Part shown: positions 21,469-32,894 of the stretch, one piece after another | Layout: every line of letters starts with the position of its first letter | How positions within the stretch are numbered: the stretch's first letter is position 1 | Source of the DNA: Lepidodermella squamata | Taxonomy: Eukaryota; Gastrotricha | Length of the DNA stretch: 64,000 nt | NCBI GenBank assembly: GCA_047495785.1 | Contig: JBLDXI010000019.1 | Coordinates: 806,001-870,000, forward strand | Direction: 5' to 3' | The notes under the pieces: generated by a model | What the model was told of the DNA's origin: nothing | Database searches by the model: none | Seen by the model: only the letters and a program-made list of their open reading frames with translations | Position numbers and translations under genes: made by a program

Positions 21469-24400
21469 ATGGATAACTATAGTTTACAATACTCATTTAT
21501 TCGAAGTAATCGCCTGATTCATTCTACAAAATTCAAAATGTTTTCTGTGGAGTACTTCATTCAGCCCGTAACATCCGACTTTGCCTCAACCTACATCAAC
21601 AGATATGGCCAATCTTCTAGTTCGCTTGGGCCGATGATTCAATTGTCTGGTGGCGCTGATGAACCTCGACTGGATAATATTCGATCATTTGTGCAGAACG
21701 TACCAGCCGACCAGGTGGCTAATATTGATTTGGAGACCCGCTTCAATATTCTGGCCAACTTCCTGTTCGATATTGTTGTAAATATCCATCGTGATTTACC
21801 TGTGAATTCCTTCTGCCGGCTAACACTGTACCACCCCGACTTGAAGATGCCTCTTAGCCTACCCTTCATGAAACGCGATCGGTTGCTGGAAATTTCAATT
21901 TTTGATCAACTGAGAAAAATATTACAGAGTAATGAAGAACTCTCATTTGCTGGTCGGTGGACAATTCGTCTCTGTGTCATTGATAACCCCAATGCAGATC
22001 TAGGTCAAATTGTTGGTGGTTCTCGGGCAGAGCGGGCTATAAACGAAACTTTGGACAAATTTTTTCTTCGCTCCAAATCGATCGTTAGAATCGGAGCGCG
22101 CAAGAATGAAACGAACAATCTTTGCATGGGCAGAGCTCTCATCACTGGAGTGGCTTTGGCTCACATGAAGGCGAATCCTACGGATCCATCTCTTCAAGCA
22201 ACCTTCAAATCGATACGTAGTACGCGAACCAATCGTCAATTTCGCGAAGCCACGGCGCTATATCAGAAAGCGGGCTTACCTCTCAACCTTCCAGCCTACA
22301 ATCTAGATGATCATTACTCAGCCCTGTGTTCGGCTATCGATCCTGAACATAATACTTACAGATTCGTAGTATACTCGTACGAATCACAGGATGTTATTAG
22401 GGAAATCCCAGAATTTGATCATCGCGTAAGCCTTGGGTTGCTTCCTGTTGTTCTACTGGTTTATCGCAACGACGTCTCTCAGCCCAACAGTCATCATTTT
22501 CATGTCATTGCGAATCTCAACTTTATGAAGGCCACTCTTAGCAATGCACAACGAATATGCCCCACTTGCTTTCAGACGAAAACGAGTACGGCTGTGCACA
22601 GATGCAAGTTGGCATGCTCTTCCTGCCGTAATTTTTACATGAAAAACCTGAATTTCACTTCTTTTATCATTAATATTATTTTAGGTGTATCAGGGAGCAT
22701 TTGCCGTGTGATTTCCAACACAGACCAACAAAACTACACGCGGTGTCCGCAATGTCGTGCAGGTCTGATGTTTTTAACCTTTTCATTATTATTCAGCTCT
22801 TTTTATGTTTTTAGTTTTGTATAGCGAACGTTGTAAGCAAAACCACAAATGTGCTAAAAAGAATCCATGCTTTAAATGCGGGAGGAAATTTGTACATTTT
22901 CTCAAGCATGAGGCTATGTGTCCCGGGCGGCGCTGTCACATTTGTCAGGAGCCTTTGAAAGCCAGCGACGAAGAAAATGGCACACACTTCTGCTTCATGA
23001 CTCCCTTGGTATACTCATTTTTTTCAGTCCAGCTTTTTTCAAAATACTGTGGTTGGTGTATTTTTAGCCCTTGAAACCGGCGAATAAACTGGAACGTTAT
23101 CGTAACCTAGTTTTTTGGGACACTGAGACATTTTCGCCATCACTTGCTGATAACAACAATGAGTTCCAAGTATGCCTTATCGTTGCAAAGGTCGTATGCA
23201 TACCTCACTGCATCGAAGCGAGGATTCAGCGATGCCATTCTAGTTGTGGACTTCATATTTTTTATGGAAGTCGTCCTCTGGAGGATTTCGTAAACTGGGT
23301 GCTTCTACCTATGAATTACCAGTCGATTTATTTGGCTCACAACTCAGCCAATTTCGATTCCTTATTATTACTGAAAGAAATTCAAACACGATGTTCTAAA
23401 GTGAAGATTCTTCAAAGGCAGGGATCTCTACTATGCATTGATTTCAAACAACAAAAAATCAGATTTTTGGATTCATATCTCTTTTTTCAATGCAGATTAA
23501 GGTAGGTTACCTAAGAAACACTAAGAAACTACATTGCTTACAGGTATTTGTTCAACAACAGGGATTTACCAGCAACAATGGGAATCCCAGACAAGAAAAC
23601 CTTCTTTCCTTACGTCTTATGCACTAAAGAAAAGTAAGTACATCATCAACTTCTTGAGCTATTGTGATTGAATTCGCTGTAATCCTTCGAGTTTCAATCT
23701 CGAATTCCCACAGCTGCCTAATATGATCTACTATGAGCCTGACAAAATGTCTCCTTCTGAAAGAGCAGAATTTCTAACTTTCTACAACGAAAACAAACTG
23801 AAACGGTTCAGTGTTCGCCACACGTTACTGCAATACTGCATACAGGATTGTCTAGTTTTGGAAAAGGCGTCAATCAAATTTCGGGCGCTAATGCTGGAGT
23901 TGTGTTCTACTGATGCCTTTAAAGAATGCATCACACTAGCTTCTCTCACAAGCACATGCTTCCGCAAGCTGTTTCTTACGAAGGATACATTACCTGTCAT
24001 CCCGACCGCTGGCTACTGTGGCAAGGATTCACACAGCAGGCTCTCGATAGCTTTTCTTCAATTTCTGATGGAGTCTGACCCTGAAACTTATGGTTCAATG
24101 AAACACGCTCAGAACTCACGTCAAGAAGTTCGAATATCTATACCTGGCCACCGTTATCCTTATCGCGTCGACGGTTTTGTTGCACGTCGTGATAAAATTC
24201 CGAGTGAACCCGATCTGATTGTCGAGGTTCATGGTTGTGCTGTCCATGGCTGCTTGCAATGCTTTGAGGCCTCACAACTAAATTTTCTATCTGGACAACC
24301 AAACGGCGTAGTTTACAAGCAAACCTTGGAACGTGAAGAGTTGTTTCGCTCGAATGGTTACATTCTTCAAAGCTTTTGGGAGCATGAAATTAGAGCTAGT

Positions 24401-26324
24401 TTCAAACAACACCCGAGAGCACAGGAGATTTATGATAATCTCACAATAGCTAATGTAATGGAGAGCCGTTCGTTTTTCTTTGGAGGTAACTGGAGGTTTT
24501 CCCTATTTAATCTTCGCGGGATTAAAACATCATGCCTACTTTTTAGGGCGGGTCGAAGCTTTTCGTTTAATGGCTATGATTGCCGAATCACACTCAACTT
24601 CAGGCGACCAAAATTTGGAAAAGATTGCTCAAATTTGTAAGGAAAGCGGGATGCAAACCAAGGACTTCTTATTTCCATCGCCCGATTATTCTATAATTTC
24701 CGCCGACTTCAACTCGTTATATCCAAGCTGTATGATGGATGGCTACTATGCAATAGGACCACCTAAAGTATCCACCTTGGATCTCAGATTAAACAACGAG
24801 AAACTGCAGGAGATTTATTCAAAGGAATCTTTTTTTGGTGTCGTACAAGCACGCGTAAGCTCTTCGCATCTACATATCGTCTCCCTGCTTTCATCATCAC
24901 CACATTATTTTGCTAGGTATTAGCGCCGAAAAACATCTGGCTACCTGTACTCTGCTTTCGTAGTAAACAAAACAAGCTCGTGTTCTCATGTTGCTATGCT
25001 TGTTCGTCGACTGCAAATCCAAACTTGTGCGTTTCAAGCCGTGAATGCACCCATTCTGATTATGAAAGGTCCTGGATTGGTTCGTATTGCTCTGTGGAAC
25101 TGAAGTACGCTACAGATGTTCATGGCTACAGATTGCTGGAAGTCTACGAGGTTAATAATTTTGTTTAGCCAACTCATGCATGGCTTCTATCAAGTTATTT
25201 TTTTTAGATATGGGAGTTCAAGAAGAGCAATACAATTTTCAGAGATTTCATTAAAAGATTCACCATTTTGAAGGCCGAATCCTCCGGCTGGCCGCCAAAC
25301 TGTGCTACTAGTGAACAAAAAGCACAGTATTTGGAGCAATGGGAACGCATTGGTATAACGATTGATAGCACCAAGTTGGATAAAAAGAACCCTGGGTTAC
25401 GCGCGATCGCCAAATTAGTTTTGAACAGCTTTTTTGGTCGATTTGCTATGAATTCTAATCTAGAGAGAACAGATTATATCAAATCCCCGTTTCTGCTTCA
25501 GCAAATGCTAAATAATCCAGCTTTGGAAATTGTGGATATTCAACCACTAGGCTTACTCATCAACTCTGATGATGTCTCTCGCTTGCGAATTGTAACACGG
25601 CCAACCAAAGATGCCGACGTTCCAAATGGATCCACCTCAGTTATAACAGCGGCCTTCGTAACAGCTAATGCTCGTGTGAAACTGGCTCGTGAGCTGTACC
25701 GAGTCGGCCCAAAAAGTGCTATCTACAGCGGTTAGAGAATAGCGCCGCTTATGCTACCAACATCTCTACGTTTTTTGTCTTTTGTTTTAGACACGGATTC
25801 AATTTTTTGCCTTCAAGGGCCTGGAATTACTAAAATTGAGTTCACACCCGTTCTTGGCGGCTTGGCGGATCAGCTTGATACAGGGCAACGCATCATTGCA
25901 ATGGTTGTACTGGGCTGTAAGGCATATGCCCTACTTTTTGCTGACGGCAAAGCCAAGCTAATGTTAAAGGTAATTGCTACTTGTTGTTACGCCCTCTGTT
26001 TTTTATTATTTACGTCACGCGCAGGGAATACGTCAAAGTTTTCATTCACGCAGTCTTCTCGATTTTTTCTTGTTCATCAAGCATGTAATACAAAGTCTCC
26101 ACGATAACGAAACCAGCGGAAGCGGGGGCCGGGGTGATAACAACAAAAACAGCGTCATCGCTGAATTGGATCAGACTCAGTTTAAAAAAGTGCATACTCC
26201 GTTATCGGAAATTCATTGTGTTCATATAACAAAAAAGATTCGTTTAACCTATGATAAACGTTGGCTACGCCCCGGCGATGCTTCCTTTCTAACTTATCCA
26301 CATGGATATAGCGCTGATCAATGA
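21469..26324 (+). CDS. POLB: Protein-primed DNA polymerase B (Polinton POLB)
   Basis: Eleven exons joined in phase: 21469-22627, 22685-22762, 22815-23008, 23068-23501, 23544-23633, 23692-24485, 24547-24854, 24917-25150, 25208-25730, 25791-25969, 26025-26324. The total is 1,430 codons, a typical Polinton POLB size. An N-terminal region of unknown function is followed by a Cys-rich cluster (CPTC, CPQC, CFKCGRKF, CHIC). The 3'-5' exonuclease has Exo I FWDTETF, Exo II AHNSANFD and Exo III YCIQDC. The polymerase core has FFGGRVEAF (across an intron), motif A DFNSLYPS, motif B KLVLNSFFGRF and motif C with DTDS (across an intron). It replicates the element from protein-primed termini. One acceptor (exon 6) was chosen by frame over a nearer CAG. 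Its stop is 7 bp from the stop of the convergent Pro-rich ORF. Confidence 0.93.
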
Positions 26325-26331
26325 TCGATTA

Positions 26332-27483
26332 TTACATGAATAAACTCCAAAACCCTGTGCCAGCTTGAAACTTGTTGATTTTATTTATCTTACGCTGTGA
26401 CGTTCTTCGGAAAAGTTTTCCAGGTGGTGATATTTGTGTTTGATCAGTCATAGAACGTGGCTTTCTACCGCGCTTTTGACCCTTCCGTGGCGTTGCCGCT
26501 GCAGTTGCTGCTCCAGCTAGCTCAATTTCCATCGGTTCAGCGGCAGCGGCTTCTTCTTGTCTTTCTGCTTGATTATCATCATTATCAGCACCATCTTGCA
26601 GCTCTTCACTATTGCTGCCGCTGCTGTCCTCATCGCCGCTAAACGAAGACGACCCTGCTGTTGTGTTGCTGTCTCGAGGGGCCTGGGGGGTGCGCGCGCG
26701 GGGGGTCCCTCCTCTCGTAGGCAGCTGCTCATCATTAGGCCGATCAACAACAACATCATCGTGGCTGAGGACGGTCGTGGCTGCAGCGCTAGAAGTCGAT
26801 GATGTTTGCGGGGCAGCGAATAGAAAATCCATTTGAAGATCATCAAATTCATAATTGCTGCTATTATCAGTTGAAGGTCGTGGCGTTGTATTAGGTGAAA
26901 ACTGCTGCTGAAAGCCGCCAATACCCGAATCTCTGTTATAGTTGTTATAGCTAGGCCCGGCCGCTTGACCAAAATTACTAGATGTTAATTTAGTAGGTTG
27001 TTGGCGCGCAAGTTGTTGTTGCTGCTGTTTTTTTGGAGGAGGAGGAGGAGGAGGAGAAGAAGCAGAAGGAAGCGGCGGCGGCGGCAGCGGAGGAGGAGGA
27101 GGAGGAGGAGGAGGAGGAGGAGGAGGAGAGCGCGGCCTCGATTCTGCTCGATCTGCTGGTGCAGGCGACATTGGAATAGCGGCTGGCGGCTGGCTACTGC
27201 CTTGTAAAACTACCAGCTTCTTCAAATTCATAATCTCATGCATGAGTTCGTTACGTTTTCGCACTAAATCGGCTGAATTATCACTACTACTAGCGTTGTT
27301 TATCACATCCCGGTCTAAAGACTGTAATAGCTGCACTAGTTTGAAAAGCAGAGGATTGCTCAGCAATGTTTTAGCAGCAATCAAGTCGCTCGCGTTTGGT
27401 TGTTGTTGTTGTTGTTGTGCTGGAGTTGGCCCAGGTGTCGCAAGTGGAACAATAGTCATGCGCTGTGCATAGTTTCGCTGCAT
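26332..27483 (-). CDS. Pro/Gln/Ser-rich low-complexity Polinton protein
   Basis: 383-residue single ORF. It has a Gln run near residue 24, a predicted coiled helix (residues 31-95), then long proline tracts (residues about 120-150) encoded by GGA/GGC microsatellite-like DNA on the plus strand. A Ser/Asp/Glu-rich acidic region and a basic tail with an AT-hook-like RKGQKRGRKPRSM follow. Mostly disordered. Similar low-complexity ORFs occur in Polintons, but I cannot assign a role; DNA binding through the basic tail is a guess. It starts 3 bp after the stop of the upstream ORF on the same strand. Confidence 0.7.
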   Translation of the reverse strand: MQRNYAQRMTIVPLATPGPTPAQQQQQQPNASDLIAAKTLLSNPLLFKLVQLLQSLDRDVINNASSSDNSADLVRKRNELMHEIMNLKKLVVLQGSSQPPAAIPMSPAPADRAESRPRSPPPPPPPPPPPPPLPPPPLPSASSPPPPPPPKKQQQQQLARQQPTKLTSSNFGQAAGPSYNNYNRDSGIGGFQQQFSPNTTPRPSTDNSSNYEFDDLQMDFLFAAPQTSSTSSAAATTVLSHDDVVVDRPNDEQLPTRGGTPRARTPQAPRDSNTTAGSSSFSGDEDSSGSNSEELQDGADNDDNQAERQEEAAAAEPMEIELAGAATAAATPRKGQKRGRKPRSMTDQTQISPPGKLFRRTSQRKINKINKFQAGTGFWSLFM

Positions 27484-27486
27484 AGT

Positions 27487-27900
27487 TTAGATTCGAAGAA
27501 GCCTCTTGAGTTCTGAATAATCAAACTTTAGCCTGGGTGCAAAGGATTTCAATACAGTGGGTAAAACTGCAAAAAAGGAAGCTTTCGAAGCCTTATTTCG
27601 CCTATTGTTCTTGTTGCTATTAAGGCAGTGTCGAATAAAAACTTGCCGGTTGTGCTCGACCAAATTGACACCTTTTTGTTTCAATTTAGCCAAATCAGGG
27701 GCCAGAACAGTACTAGTGCTGCGAAGCCAATACAAGGCGCAACGGCTAAGAAATCGTATAAGGCTAACAGAGCTAGTTGCTAAAATATCAGCACGCTGAC
27801 CGGGGTGAGCATGCAATAACCATTTCAATGCAAGAAAAAGCCGCCGTTTTTTATCAAGACTGAACGATGGTGACGTTGCTGAGGTAATAACTTTATTCAT
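27487..27900 (-). CDS. Small Polinton-conserved basic protein
   Basis: 137 residues, pI clearly basic. Helical with the pattern SSVSLIRFLSRCALYWLRS, then KLKQKGVNLVEHNR, then FFAVLPTVLKSFAP near the C-terminus. This resembles the small Lys/Arg-rich proteins ('...ILK.L.E.ALN.L.G....KLK.....L......LL.P.L') found in many animal Polintons and adintoviruses; I know of no established function. It sits between the ATPase (51 bp upstream) and the Pro-rich ORF (3 bp downstream). Confidence 0.65.
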   Translation of the reverse strand: MNKVITSATSPSFSLDKKRRLFLALKWLLHAHPGQRADILATSSVSLIRFLSRCALYWLRSTSTVLAPDLAKLKQKGVNLVEHNRQVFIRHCLNSNKNNRRNKASKASFFAVLPTVLKSFAPRLKFDYSELKRLLRI

Positions 27901-27951
27901 TTAACGACGAAAATTGGGCGGCAATGAATCCTTTTATAATAGTACATATCA

Positions 27952-28795
27952 TCATTTCTTTGAGACTAAAATGTAAGCGTAACCAGGTTTACTACCGAAG
28001 CCATTGCTCGAACGAATGCGGAGATTATCCGGAGTAGTTGCACAATTATCCAGTAGCAGTGGCGTGTGAGATGATTCAGCAGTTGCTTGGTTCAACGCTT
28101 CAAGAAGGCCTCGCCAGCCCATTGGGGAACGCCGTTGTGCATATGATCTAAAGCTTGCAGAGTCGGAAATGCAGCGAAAATAGAATAAATAGTTTGCATT
28201 TTGCTATAGAATAGAAAATACATAGAAGAAAAAACAATAATTTTCTGAGGCAAACCAGAATTTCCCTGCTATTTTTTGCTCGAGTAAACAAAACTTGTTG
28301 AAGGAGAATGGTTGTCGTATTCAAGTGCCGCCCTCCTAAAAAAAGCTGTACCAGTGTTTCGTCTTCAGTTAATAGGCGATACACGTCATCAAATACTAGG
28401 CAACAGCGGGGCTGCGTCTCGTTATTGTCGTTGATATAATTTTTTAAGCTGAAGCTATCGCTACTGCTGTTTTTTGTGTCTGCTAAATTTACGAATTCAA
28501 CTTTAATTTTGTGAACTTGCAATGCAGCATCGGCTATGTCATTGTAAATGGGTTGGAAAGTAGAATAAAAATAGACAATTCTCTCAAAAGGAAGTTCAAA
28601 ACTGAATGCATCCTGTAGGATTTGAAGCACCAGACTTGTTTTACCGCTCCCCGACCTGAAGATGAGTAAATTACACTAAAATATATTGACTTTTATTTCC
28701 ATCGTCACTTACGGCCCAACAATGAGAATTGTGCTAGGGTGAACAAAAGGCAAAGCTTCATTTATGTTGCCAGGGCAGCAGCGCAAATCACTCAT
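27952..28795 (-). CDS. ATP: FtsK/HerA-type genome-packaging ATPase
   Basis: Three exons, 28795-28713, 28655 to about 28227, and about 28140-27952 (last junction less certain; chosen so the frame continues). The first intron splits the Walker A, which becomes GPSGSGKTS. Walker B is CCLVFDDVYRLL. A sensor-like TTTILLQQVLFTR segment follows. The C-terminal exon carries TPLLLDNCATTPDNLRIRS, seen at the end of Polinton ATPases. The family pumps DNA into capsids of double-jelly-roll viruses. About 240 residues. It begins 3 bp after the protease stop. Confidence 0.88.
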
Positions 28796-28798
28796 CCT

Positions 28799-29386
28799 TT
28801 ATAATCTAACGTTACAGGGTTTTATTCTTTCAAGTGGTCTCATAGATAGACCATAGTGGGAATATAATGTATTAAATTTATGATAAAGTACACAGTCTTT
28901 TATAAGCAAATTGTTCTTTGATCCAAGCTGATCAAAATGCCTCAAAATTTGGTGCATGTCTTTACCTCGCGCTCGAAGCATGCTGTAATATAGAGCCCAT
29001 AAGCCGCAGATTTGTGAAAAAACATGCTGGTAAGACCTATTGCAATGAATGTACGGCACTTCTGTTTGGCTATTCGCTTTCAAAAAGTTGTCGATATAGA
29101 GGTTATGATAGGAAGGGGAAAGGTTAAGGCTATCGAAAAACTCACAGGGCTCATCAGGATGCTGTGCGCTGTGAACAAACAGTGTGACCCAGTGCTTTCC
29201 TGTAGAATTGTATACATTTCCTGTGTTACAGATAATCAATTGTGGATTATTTTTCACAATAGGAAGCTGCTGTGGTAGCTGATCAGCGGCTACAACAAAA
29301 ATGTCAAACTTTTTTAGTACTGGATCAATCCGGATGAAATCTTCCAATTCATTGTTGTACATGAAAAACTGCTTAAGAATCAACAA
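28799..29386 (-). CDS. PRO: Adenain-like capsid maturation cysteine protease
   Basis: 195 residues from the first Met; MYNNELEDF (29362) is the likelier start. The catalytic set of the C5/Ulp1 clan is visible: GKHW (His65), FFDSL (Asp85) and SQICGLW (Gln125, Cys127). By family knowledge it cleaves capsid and core precursors during virion maturation. It lies between the major capsid gene (39 bp upstream) and the ATPase (3 bp downstream). Confidence 0.9.
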   Translation of the reverse strand: MLILKQFFMYNNELEDFIRIDPVLKKFDIFVVAADQLPQQLPIVKNNPQLIICNTGNVYNSTGKHWVTLFVHSAQHPDEPCEFFDSLNLSPSYHNLYIDNFLKANSQTEVPYIHCNRSYQHVFSQICGLWALYYSMLRARGKDMHQILRHFDQLGSKNNLLIKDCVLYHKFNTLYSHYGLSMRPLERIKPCNVRL

Positions 29387-29425
29387 TTACGTCACGCGTT
29401 CGTGTGATCTTAAAAAATTTGAATT

Positions 29426-30863
29426 TTAAGGCAATTTTAATTTTATGAAAAAAGATGATACCTCAAAAACTGAATCAGTTTCAGTTAATACTAACAGCTG
29501 AGTAACAATTGTTGTTTGAACAGCAAAACTCAACTCTACTCTGCAGGTACCTGTGCGTATAACTGAGTAATTTTGCAACGAGGAGTTGCGCGATAAATCG
29601 AAACCAAAAATTGTGAAGCCATTAATAAACTGATCCATAGTTAACGTAGATGCCTTGAAAGGGTTATCTGGGTTGATAGCATTGAGAAGCTCCAAATAGA
29701 CTCTGGTGACATCTCCATTTGCAAAATCCATTTCCAAGGGAGCTGTTGAGTGATGTAGTTCATTGCCCAAATAAATCGATATTCGGGATAGCTGGCTGTG
29801 TAATGCATTCAATGGATTTTTACCCGCCGTTCCATTCAGGGCGGAATCTTCAAAAAAACAGAAAAACATACGCCTTGGAAGCTTACCATTAATACATTGT
29901 GGTATCTGTTAAACCATTAGAGTTTTAAAAATTGACTTAGAAACGCGCGATGAGCAAACTTACACTGTAACTCAAAACACTACTTGGTATGTGAAAAAGC
30001 CTTGTTCGAACTCTCATTATAGGATATTTGGCGTTAGTTTTTTCCAGCGCACGCGTATGAGCAATCACTATGTCCGGCGACACAACAACAGCCCGGGCAA
30101 TAATTTTTGCAGATTCAATGACGATTGAGTGAGGATCAGCTGTGCTCGGCCCAACCAAAGCAAAATTGTTAGATGCCCTATAGAGCTTGATGCGGACTTC
30201 AACATTAGGTAGAAGTAGCCTATTACACAGCATAGGATCTGCAAACAGGCGTCCCAGGGTGCACACAGATTTCCCGCCCTGAACAATTTCCAACCGTTTT
30301 TTAAATCCCTCGTTTGAATTGTCAAAATTATCCAGTTTTTTAGCTGTATCAGGATACCAAAATTGTGTCTGTAATATCGTGTTTTTTGCATCAGTATTAT
30401 GAGACAAAAGCGTTGAAATATAGGCCCGATAAGCGTATAATGAATTTTGTTCACTTAAAAGTTGCCCATTTAGTGAAATCTCGCATGTTTTGAACATTGT
30501 GTGGTGGGCTAAACAAAGCGGGGCTTTTTGTAAATTTGTAGCCGAAAGACTAGCCTTATACTCGTTGTATGCATCGTCAGCTTCGCCAGCATTTTTCTTC
30601 CGAGCTTCAGAAGGGGTTCTAACTACTTTCCACTTGAGCATCAGTTGCATGCGTGACAGACACAAATAATCATTGTACGGGCCGATTTGAAACTCAATCA
30701 GGTTCGGTGAACTATTAAGAGGGGCAATTGGGTAAACATCTATACTTATTTGGTTTTCTTCAGCAAGCTGTGAAGGCGGTACAGTAAATAAATCTAAATC
30801 TGAAGATAATACTATTGAAGAGGCTGAGGCTGGGTGAACAAAATTATCTCCAAAGCCTTCCAT
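29426..30863 (-). CDS. MCP: Major capsid protein (double jelly roll)
   Basis: Two exons, 30863-29964 and 29905-29426, in phase; 459 residues. Typical Polinton/adintovirus hexon-like signatures include LDLFTVPPSQ near residue 23, CEISLNGQLLSEQNSLYAYR mid-protein, CTLGRLFADPMLCNRLLLP, and LPRRMFFCFFEDSALNG just after the splice. The YANGYT-type motif appears as FINGFTIFGFDL. It is predicted to form pseudo-hexameric capsomers. The 58-bp intron interrupts a capsid gene, so a nuclear, spliced expression phase is required. Confidence 0.9.
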
Positions 30864-30896
30864 TACAAATTTGAAGAATCAAACGCAGCAATGGGC

Positions 30897-31439
30897 TCAA
30901 GACGCTTCAAATAGCACTGATTTAGTTGTTGCGCGTCTTTTCCTTTTATAAGCCTTTCTTTTTGTAGTAGAAGCACGGCGCCTACGTTTTGCAGTCACAC
31001 TACTAGTTTTACTAGGGCCACGACGACGGCGCCTTTTACGGCCACCTCCACCGCCTTGATGTTGCTTCAAAGCCGTTTCAGCAATATCCTTAGCCATGTT
31101 TAAGGCGCCTGAAGTGCCATGACGCTTAAGGGATTCGGTAAAACTAGGTCTAGCGCCCTCAGGTTGTTGCATATCACCTAATATTTTTTGGCCAGTAGAT
31201 AATGCTTGTTGAAAAATAGACGGAGCAATTACTGGGAAGAAATTTCTGAAAAAGGCACCTAATATATTTCCTATTCCCTGACCCCTATAATGATATGGAA
31301 ATTGAATTGTTGCCCCACGGAAATGGTCCAGGTTAGCACCCGCTCCAGCTCCATAGCCTGCTATCAGCGGGGAGGAGTGTTGGCGGAGAAAAAACTGCTG
31401 GTACTTGTCAACGTTTTGGTTAGAATAAGCTAGGGGCAT
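30897..31439 (-). CDS. Basic core/virion protein (adenovirus pVI/pX-like position)
   Basis: 180 residues. A Gly/Ala-rich N-terminal region (YGAGAGANLDHFRG) leads to an amphipathic segment, GQGIGNILGAFFRNFFPV. The C-terminal 50 residues are extremely Arg/Lys-rich (GGGGGRKRRRRRG, AKRRRRASTTKRK). Polintons carry such a protein between penton and hexon genes. It probably condenses DNA or disrupts membranes, as adenoviral pX/pVI do; that is inference from position and composition. Confidence 0.75.
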   Translation of the reverse strand: MPLAYSNQNVDKYQQFFLRQHSSPLIAGYGAGAGANLDHFRGATIQFPYHYRGQGIGNILGAFFRNFFPVIAPSIFQQALSTGQKILGDMQQPEGARPSFTESLKRHGTSGALNMAKDIAETALKQHQGGGGGRKRRRRRGPSKTSSVTAKRRRRASTTKRKAYKRKRRATTKSVLFEAS

Positions 31440-31477
31440 CTTCGGTAATATTAATAATTAGAACTCAGCCACTTATA

Positions 31478-32698
31478 TTAATATAAGGCTCCGGTTTTTC
31501 GGCGAATATGAAGTAGCAATACAACTTTGCTACCATCCACAAAATCGATCAATGCCCCGTTATCGCGGCGGATTTGAACTTGAATTGAATCTATAAAATT
31601 GGCTTTTAAAGGTAAATATAGGCCCGAGTTATAAATCACTGTAAAATGTGATGACAAGTCTGAATTTGCCGTAGCAGAAGCCATCGTAGAATAGGTTATC
31701 ATTCGAAGGAGGCTAGCTTGGCAATCTCCAACAAAAACATCCGCTGCAACTGAGCAGTAAATGAACAGTGAGTTATTGCCATAATTCAACTGAATGTTGT
31801 ATTGAGCTGTAGCACTTTCTTCATAGCATGCATAAATAAAGGCAGGCGGTAAATCATTATCTTTGGTGATTACTGTTTGCTCAGAAAAATCAAAGTGCTG
31901 TGCTGAATTTACGCCTTCTTGATTTTCTACCGCCGCTGTCTCATTATTTGCATCCTCCTTAAGTTTTGGTCTGCTAGAAAGCCTAACAATCCCAACTGAG
32001 TTGAATAAAATGTGTGGATTTTCACGAATTTGGTGGCTCATATTCCACGCATATGCCAAGGCATACGTTGACTTTATATCAAAAGTGGAAACTTCATTAA
32101 ATTCTGGCTCGTCATTTTTTGGGGCCTTGGGAAAAATGAAAACTCCAGACGGTGTATTCTGTTCTATTGGAGACACAAAACCTAAGAGGCCAGCAGAATC
32201 TGAAGGTATAAACATAGAATATGGCCATTTACAGGTAATTTTAGTTTTTTTGTTGACTGAATCATAATGAGCAAAAATAGAGCCATTACTACTTGAGATG
32301 GATATTTTTTCATTAAAGTGATCGATTAGTTTGGTTATATTCGCAAAATATTCACCTCCGAAATTTACTTTGTTAATAAAGCCAGTTTCCCATGGATTGT
32401 TGAAACTTTTCATCCGATGTGGCAAAGAGCCAGGATTTGTTAAATAATTAGCAATAATGTCGTTTTTAAAAGATTTCAGCCAGTTACAATCAAGCACATA
32501 GACTGTATGACGATCAATGCTACTCCACCTAACAGGAATTGTAGCCTCAAGTAGGGCTACTTCATAAGCACGGCAATCGGGTACGCAAATTGGGACAGGG
32601 AGAGCAACTTGATAATCCGACGGAGTATTCGCCGGATGTTGAGAATATGAGGCATTCGAGGGTAAATAAATAAAGAAGTCCTCCTGGATGCTAAGCAT
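31478..32698 (-). CDS. mCP: Minor capsid protein (penton, single jelly roll)
   Basis: 406 residues. It starts MLSIQEDFFIYLPSNAS and includes the conserved AYEVALLEATIPVRWSS, a central LLGFVSP segment, FIYCSVAADVFVGDCQASLLR and a C-terminal FIDSIQVQIRRDNG...VVLLLHIRR. These match the Polinton minor capsid/penton family. Its ATG lies inside the end of the upstream 67-residue ORF (8-nt overlap). Confidence 0.88.
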   Translation of the reverse strand: MLSIQEDFFIYLPSNASYSQHPANTPSDYQVALPVPICVPDCRAYEVALLEATIPVRWSSIDRHTVYVLDCNWLKSFKNDIIANYLTNPGSLPHRMKSFNNPWETGFINKVNFGGEYFANITKLIDHFNEKISISSSNGSIFAHYDSVNKKTKITCKWPYSMFIPSDSAGLLGFVSPIEQNTPSGVFIFPKAPKNDEPEFNEVSTFDIKSTYALAYAWNMSHQIRENPHILFNSVGIVRLSSRPKLKEDANNETAAVENQEGVNSAQHFDFSEQTVITKDNDLPPAFIYACYEESATAQYNIQLNYGNNSLFIYCSVAADVFVGDCQASLLRMITYSTMASATANSDLSSHFTVIYNSGLYLPLKANFIDSIQVQIRRDNGALIDFVDGSKVVLLLHIRRKTGALY

Positions 32699-32894
32699 TT
32701 GTTATGTTATCCTTATCTATCTTTTCTAAAGTAAGGATTGCGCTGTTGCCAAAAGGGGGGAGCTTAGTTTTGAATAAATAGTTTGAAATTTCTATAAGCC
32801 AAACGGTTATTAGAAGGAAAAAAATGTAGGCCCCTACACGCACAGATGGCTTTTGTAGGAAAGCTAAGAGTGGAGTCGTAGGAACTCTATTCAT
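32691..32894 (-). CDS. Small single-pass membrane protein
   Basis: 67 residues with one strong hydrophobic helix (VGAYIFFLLITVWLIEISNYLF). It overlaps the integrase by 4 nt at its start (ATGA) and the penton gene by 8 nt at its end, which supports it as a real coding unit. No family recognised; possibly a virion or viroporin-like membrane protein, unproven. Confidence 0.65.
   Translation of the reverse strand: MNRVPTTPLLAFLQKPSVRVGAYIFFLLITVWLIEISNYLFKTKLPPFGNSAILTLEKIDKDNITNA

Noticed and set aside
26998-27207. Arg-run ORF on the plus strand
   Set aside because: Antisense of the polyproline tract of the Polinton Pro-rich protein.
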